From Talinum fruticosum (taxonomy: Eukaryota > Streptophyta > Magnoliopsida > Caryophyllales > Talinaceae): a stretch of 64,000 bases of DNA. A program made the position numbers and the translations under genes. Below, piece after piece: positions 61,131 through 64,000 of the stretch (positions are counted from its first letter, which is position 1; the number at the start of each line of letters is the position of its first letter). The notes beneath the pieces are model-generated. The model searched no databases. It saw only the letters and a program-made list of their open reading frames with translations, and was not told the DNA's origin. The DNA lies in contig JAITYX010000002.1 of assembly GCA_021018815.1 (NCBI GenBank), positions 11,935,001-11,999,000 on the forward strand. Reading direction: 5' to 3'.

Positions 61131-63305
61131 ACCTCTCTCTGCTCAAAGCCACCGCCGCCACTGTAAAACACTGCACACAATCCATTCAATTTGATATTGC
61201 GTCTCTCTTCCCCGATTCAATTCCTTCTTCTTCTTCCTTTTTTTTTTTTTTTTTTTAACTAAAGCCAAGTGAAGGAGAATCGAACCGGGTCGAATTTCTA
61301 TTTCTTTTTATAGATTTGGATGTTTTATATAATATAATTATTTAAAGTAATATTATCTCCCTTCCAGTAGTGCTGGTAAAAATTTGTCCGACCCGATAGT
61401 CCGAATTTGTCCGATTTGAAAAAAGCTGGGTCCAATCACAAATTTTTGTCCAAATTTTAAATTCTAACAATCGGTCATGTTCGAATTAAAATTCGGGTCA
61501 GTCCGGGTTTGGCAATTCGGGTTCGGGTTGTCCGAATTTTATGACTTTTTCGAGTTCGGTCAAAATCGGGCAATCGGACAACCGGGTTTGGACATTCGGT
61601 CATGCGGGTTTAGGTATAATTTAATCCAAAATCTACAAAATTTTCAATAAAATATTCGGGCATTCGGGTTCGGGTTCGGTCACATACATAATTTCAGCTC
61701 AATTTTTAAAAATTCATATCAAAAATTTGGACATTCGGGTTCGGACATCGGACATTCGAGTTCGGGTCCAGTCGGTGCATTCGAATATGCAATTCGGACA
61801 GGGTCCGGTATGGTGTTTTTGTCCGAATGTCCGAATTGTCCGAACCCGAATTGACCCGAACCCGATTTTTTCCAGCGCTACTTATAGGTTACTGGCAAAC
61901 AAGAGAGTCTTATCCTTGTGGTATAACTCCGTTATTTTTCACCTTTTTAATCAGTTTAAAATTCTTTAATCATTTGTTAATTGAGTTGAATATATATTTA
62001 AAAATTATTCTTAATTCAATTTAATAGTATATTTGGTGAAAGTTTTTTCACTACACTCACCTCTATTCTACTCTATTTCACTCCTTTTAGAAAATTTCAA
62101 CTTCTTTTCCACTCTATTCCACTCATTTAAAAAAAAAAGTTCACTTGTTCACACTATTAAGTGCGCAATTTCAGAACGTTTGCTCTCATTTGTTAGACAT
62201 ATATTTTTAGAAAAATATATTTGTCTACTTTAGTATGTTTTATTAATGTGACTTCTAAGAGCATATACTCCTAAGAATATAATAGAGAATTTAATTTCCA
62301 CTCACATTCACGTTCCGCTTCAATTTCTTATTAAAAAAATCTCAATCTTATCAAATTCACCTTAACTCAAGCTCCTGTAGTTTGAAATGAAACATGAGCA
62401 TGATCTTCTAGAATAGAATCATCAATAGTTGACCATTATTAACTTGTTTTGGACATCAACGAAGAGACTAGATCATATTCATAAAATAACATTATCATAA
62501 TTACAATTGTAGGCTTGATCCAAAAAGATATACAATATTATATTTGTAGGAAGAGGGGCTCGATGCTCGTTTGGAGTGATGAAATCATAGGTTTAGTTGA
62601 TTGAACAAACGTTGGCTTATGATAGGTTGTGATGAGAATCCTAAGACTGCCTACAGGACTACTACATGATGCTTTCCTCTTTTTATCCTAGCATAGCATG
62701 ATTGACTTTTTTAGGCTAAGTACCACTAGGCTTTTGCCGTCTAGAAGTATGCTCAAGTTTGACTCAAAGTTGAAGTTTGGCCAAAATAAACTCATTGACC
62801 ACTGACTTCTGCCGACATTAAATTGAGAAGGTAAAAACTTTAGATTTAGGATTCGTTGCCTAACACTGCCAAATTCCTTCCCCTTGTACTTATATCACAT
62901 CTCTCTTTCTCCCTGACCTAAAAACAAACTCATCGGAAAAGTAAAATCATTTACATTTAGATGCTTTAAATTTTAAAAAAATCTCTTCAGACATCTAAAA
63001 ATATTATACTCTAGTTTTCGGTGAAAATAATGTGTATTAATAACTAGTATAGAAATGAAATAGTATGGTACAAAACACTGTTATTTTACAAACAAAATGG
63101 GGCTAGTAAGAGTAGAATTTGCCGTAACTAGCAAGACTGGAATTGCATATTGCTCTAGTTTAGTACAATGAAACATTTATCTCCTAGGCAAAACAGAGAA
63201 CAAACATGCTGAGTACAGCAATATAATTATACATATGGCCGCGCAAACAAACGCAAGGTATGACAATTTGTACAAAAGGGAGATACACAAGAGAAGATTG
63301 TCAGC
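61131..63305. other. Intergenic region between RsmE and PSK genes
   Basis: The RsmE promoter is at the low-coordinate end (minus-strand gene, so 61131-61300), with a T-run at about 61240-61256. A hAT-like MITE fills 61368-61880. From 61900 to 63300 the sequence is AT-rich with no supportable gene; the last few hundred bases likely include the PSK 3' UTR. Confidence 0.5.
61368..61880. mobile_element. hAT-like MITE with TAGYGCTGG ends and CGGGTT/CGGACA core
   Basis: About 513 bp. The left end reads TAGTGCTGGTAAAAA and the right end, reversed, reads TAGCGCTGGAAAAAA, a terminal inverted repeat with two or three mismatches in 15. TAG..G at the ends and an A-run after it are usual for plant hAT MITEs. 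The interior is made of many repeats of TCGGGTT, TCCGAA and CGGACA words on both strands. The expected 8-bp target duplication is not clear (CCTTCCAG on the left, CTTATAGG on the right), so the borders or the age are uncertain. Confidence 0.65.
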
Positions 63306-63831
63306 TCAAGGACTATTTTCCTTTTGAGTGTAGATGTAGTCTGTGCGAGCTAGCAATGTTCTTCTCTCCAGGCACTCATCTTCTGATACTCCTCCACAAG
63401 TCTCTTCCATCACTTCATCATGACCATCCTTCGACCAAAAAATAATACATATTTAAGACCAAGTACGACAAAAAGACGCGAATTTTCATGGATCAAAGAT
63501 TAATTTTAAGGGTGTGTTTGGATTGAGGGGAGGGAGGACGATGAGGGAAGAGCATTAAAATATACTCCCCTGAAGTGAGGGGGAATGGAAGATTGTTAAC
63601 TGTGCTCCGTCATTCCTACTCATATGTAATTCGTCTTACTTCAATTACCTTCTCTTCGCCCCTTTAATTTTAACCCAAACAGACTGTAAGTCATTAAGCA
63701 AATTATACCTGAAGCTGGGGTTCGACATTAGAGCTCGAAAACTGGGGAGTTGGCCGGCAGGCGTGGATGACAGAGAAGAACAGCAGAAGAAAGACCAGAA
63801 GAAGGTTGCCCGTCCTAACCTTAGAACTCAT
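63306..63831 (-). CDS. PSK: Phytosulfokine (PSK) precursor, 2 exons
   Basis: Preprohormone of the sulfated pentapeptide growth hormone phytosulfokine, secreted and perceived by PSK receptor kinases. Exon 1 is 63831-63709, exon 2 63428-63306 (TGA), phase 0, 81 residues, normal for the family. Residues 1-27 are a signal peptide (MSSKVRTGN then a Leu/Phe-rich core ending VIHA) followed by CRPTP, as in many PSK precursors. The hormone YIYTQ is at 72-76, preceded by Asp71, the usual site feature for tyrosylprotein sulfotransferase. The conserved pair of cysteines (C52, C60) and ECLERRTL precede it. The tail KENSP follows the hormone and would be trimmed. The intron (63429-63708) contains a MITE-like insertion. 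Start chosen because it opens the signal peptide; an upstream in-frame extension lacks one. Confidence 0.95.
63510..63686. mobile_element. Harbinger/Tourist-like MITE in the PSK intron
   Basis: 177 bp between two TAA trinucleotides (63507-63509 and 63687-63689), the target duplication of PIF/Harbinger elements. Ends: GGGTGTGTTTGG on the left and, reversed, CAGTCTGTTTGG on the right, 9 of 12 matching. The inside is G-rich at the left and C/T-rich at the right, consistent with a decayed hairpin. It fills most of the 280-bp intron. Confidence 0.6.
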
Positions 63832-64000
63832 GCTCTTATGTATGTTAATTAGATGGGAAAAAAGAAACAGCAAAAGTTGAGAGAAAGAGAGGCCAAAATG
63901 CTTGGTATAAATATGCGGTGAACGAAATAAAATATATGCATGGTTTTGGAGCTGAATACTGCTGATTGACCCAGGCAAAGAAACATCAACGTCTCTGACT
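63832..64000 (-). promoter_or_regulatory. PSK leader and promoter-proximal region
   Basis: Upstream of the PSK start codon on the minus strand. A TATA-like word TATATTTTATTT occurs at about 63926-63938 when read on the minus strand, roughly 100 bases before the ATG. Assigned by position and composition only. Confidence 0.3.

Overview
This looks like a piece of a eudicot nuclear genome. It is AT-rich, genes are split by many GT-AG introns, and there are long CT/GA, AT and TAA microsatellites, plastid-targeted and plant-specific proteins, and a plant CACTA transposon. The species cannot be named from the sequence. All gene models were read by hand from splice sites and protein-family resemblance.

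Layout. 1-2690: non-coding, upstream of the first gene. 2748-8511 (+): intact 14-exon nucleobase-ascorbate transporter, convergent with a 2-oxoglutarate/Fe(II) dioxygenase at 9021-10598 (-) that carries two one-base frameshifts. 10.6-15.2 kb: AT-rich, microsatellites and a dispersed repeat. 15222-16096 (+): SOB FIVE-LIKE (SOFL) gene with a one-base frameshift. 16.7-21.0 kb: no gene recognised. 21.0-22.8 kb: decayed copy of a PSI-N-like plastid gene plus the 3' exon of an MRS2 magnesium transporter gene; the fuller copy of the same pair lies at 50.3-56.6 kb, so this is a segmental duplication. 23.2-36.5 kb (-): three head-to-tail, decayed fragments of a PRP40-like (WW/FF domain) splicing-factor gene, with further local duplications and three copies of a short first-exon cassette behind a promoter-like region rich in GGCCCA. 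39273-42822: a complete CACTA element (3,550 bp, ATT target duplication) with a truncated TNP2-type transposase. 43-50 kb: no gene recognised, some duplications. 50346-51518 (-): PSI-N-like plastid gene. 52243-56602 (-): MRS2-type gene with one frameshift and two stop codons. 58194-61130 (-): intact RsmE-type rRNA methyltransferase, probably organellar. 61368-61880: hAT-like MITE. 63306-63831 (-): intact phytosulfokine precursor, with a MITE in its only intron.

Most notable: (1) four otherwise normal coding exons are each broken by a single-base length change in a short homopolymer, which is either real decay or systematic assembly error and changes how three genes should be annotated; (2) the duplicated PSI-N-like/MRS2 block and the PRP40-like array, where recurrent local duplication has produced a graveyard of exons; (3) a CACTA element with intact ends but a truncated transposase. 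I found no convincing entirely new biological system.
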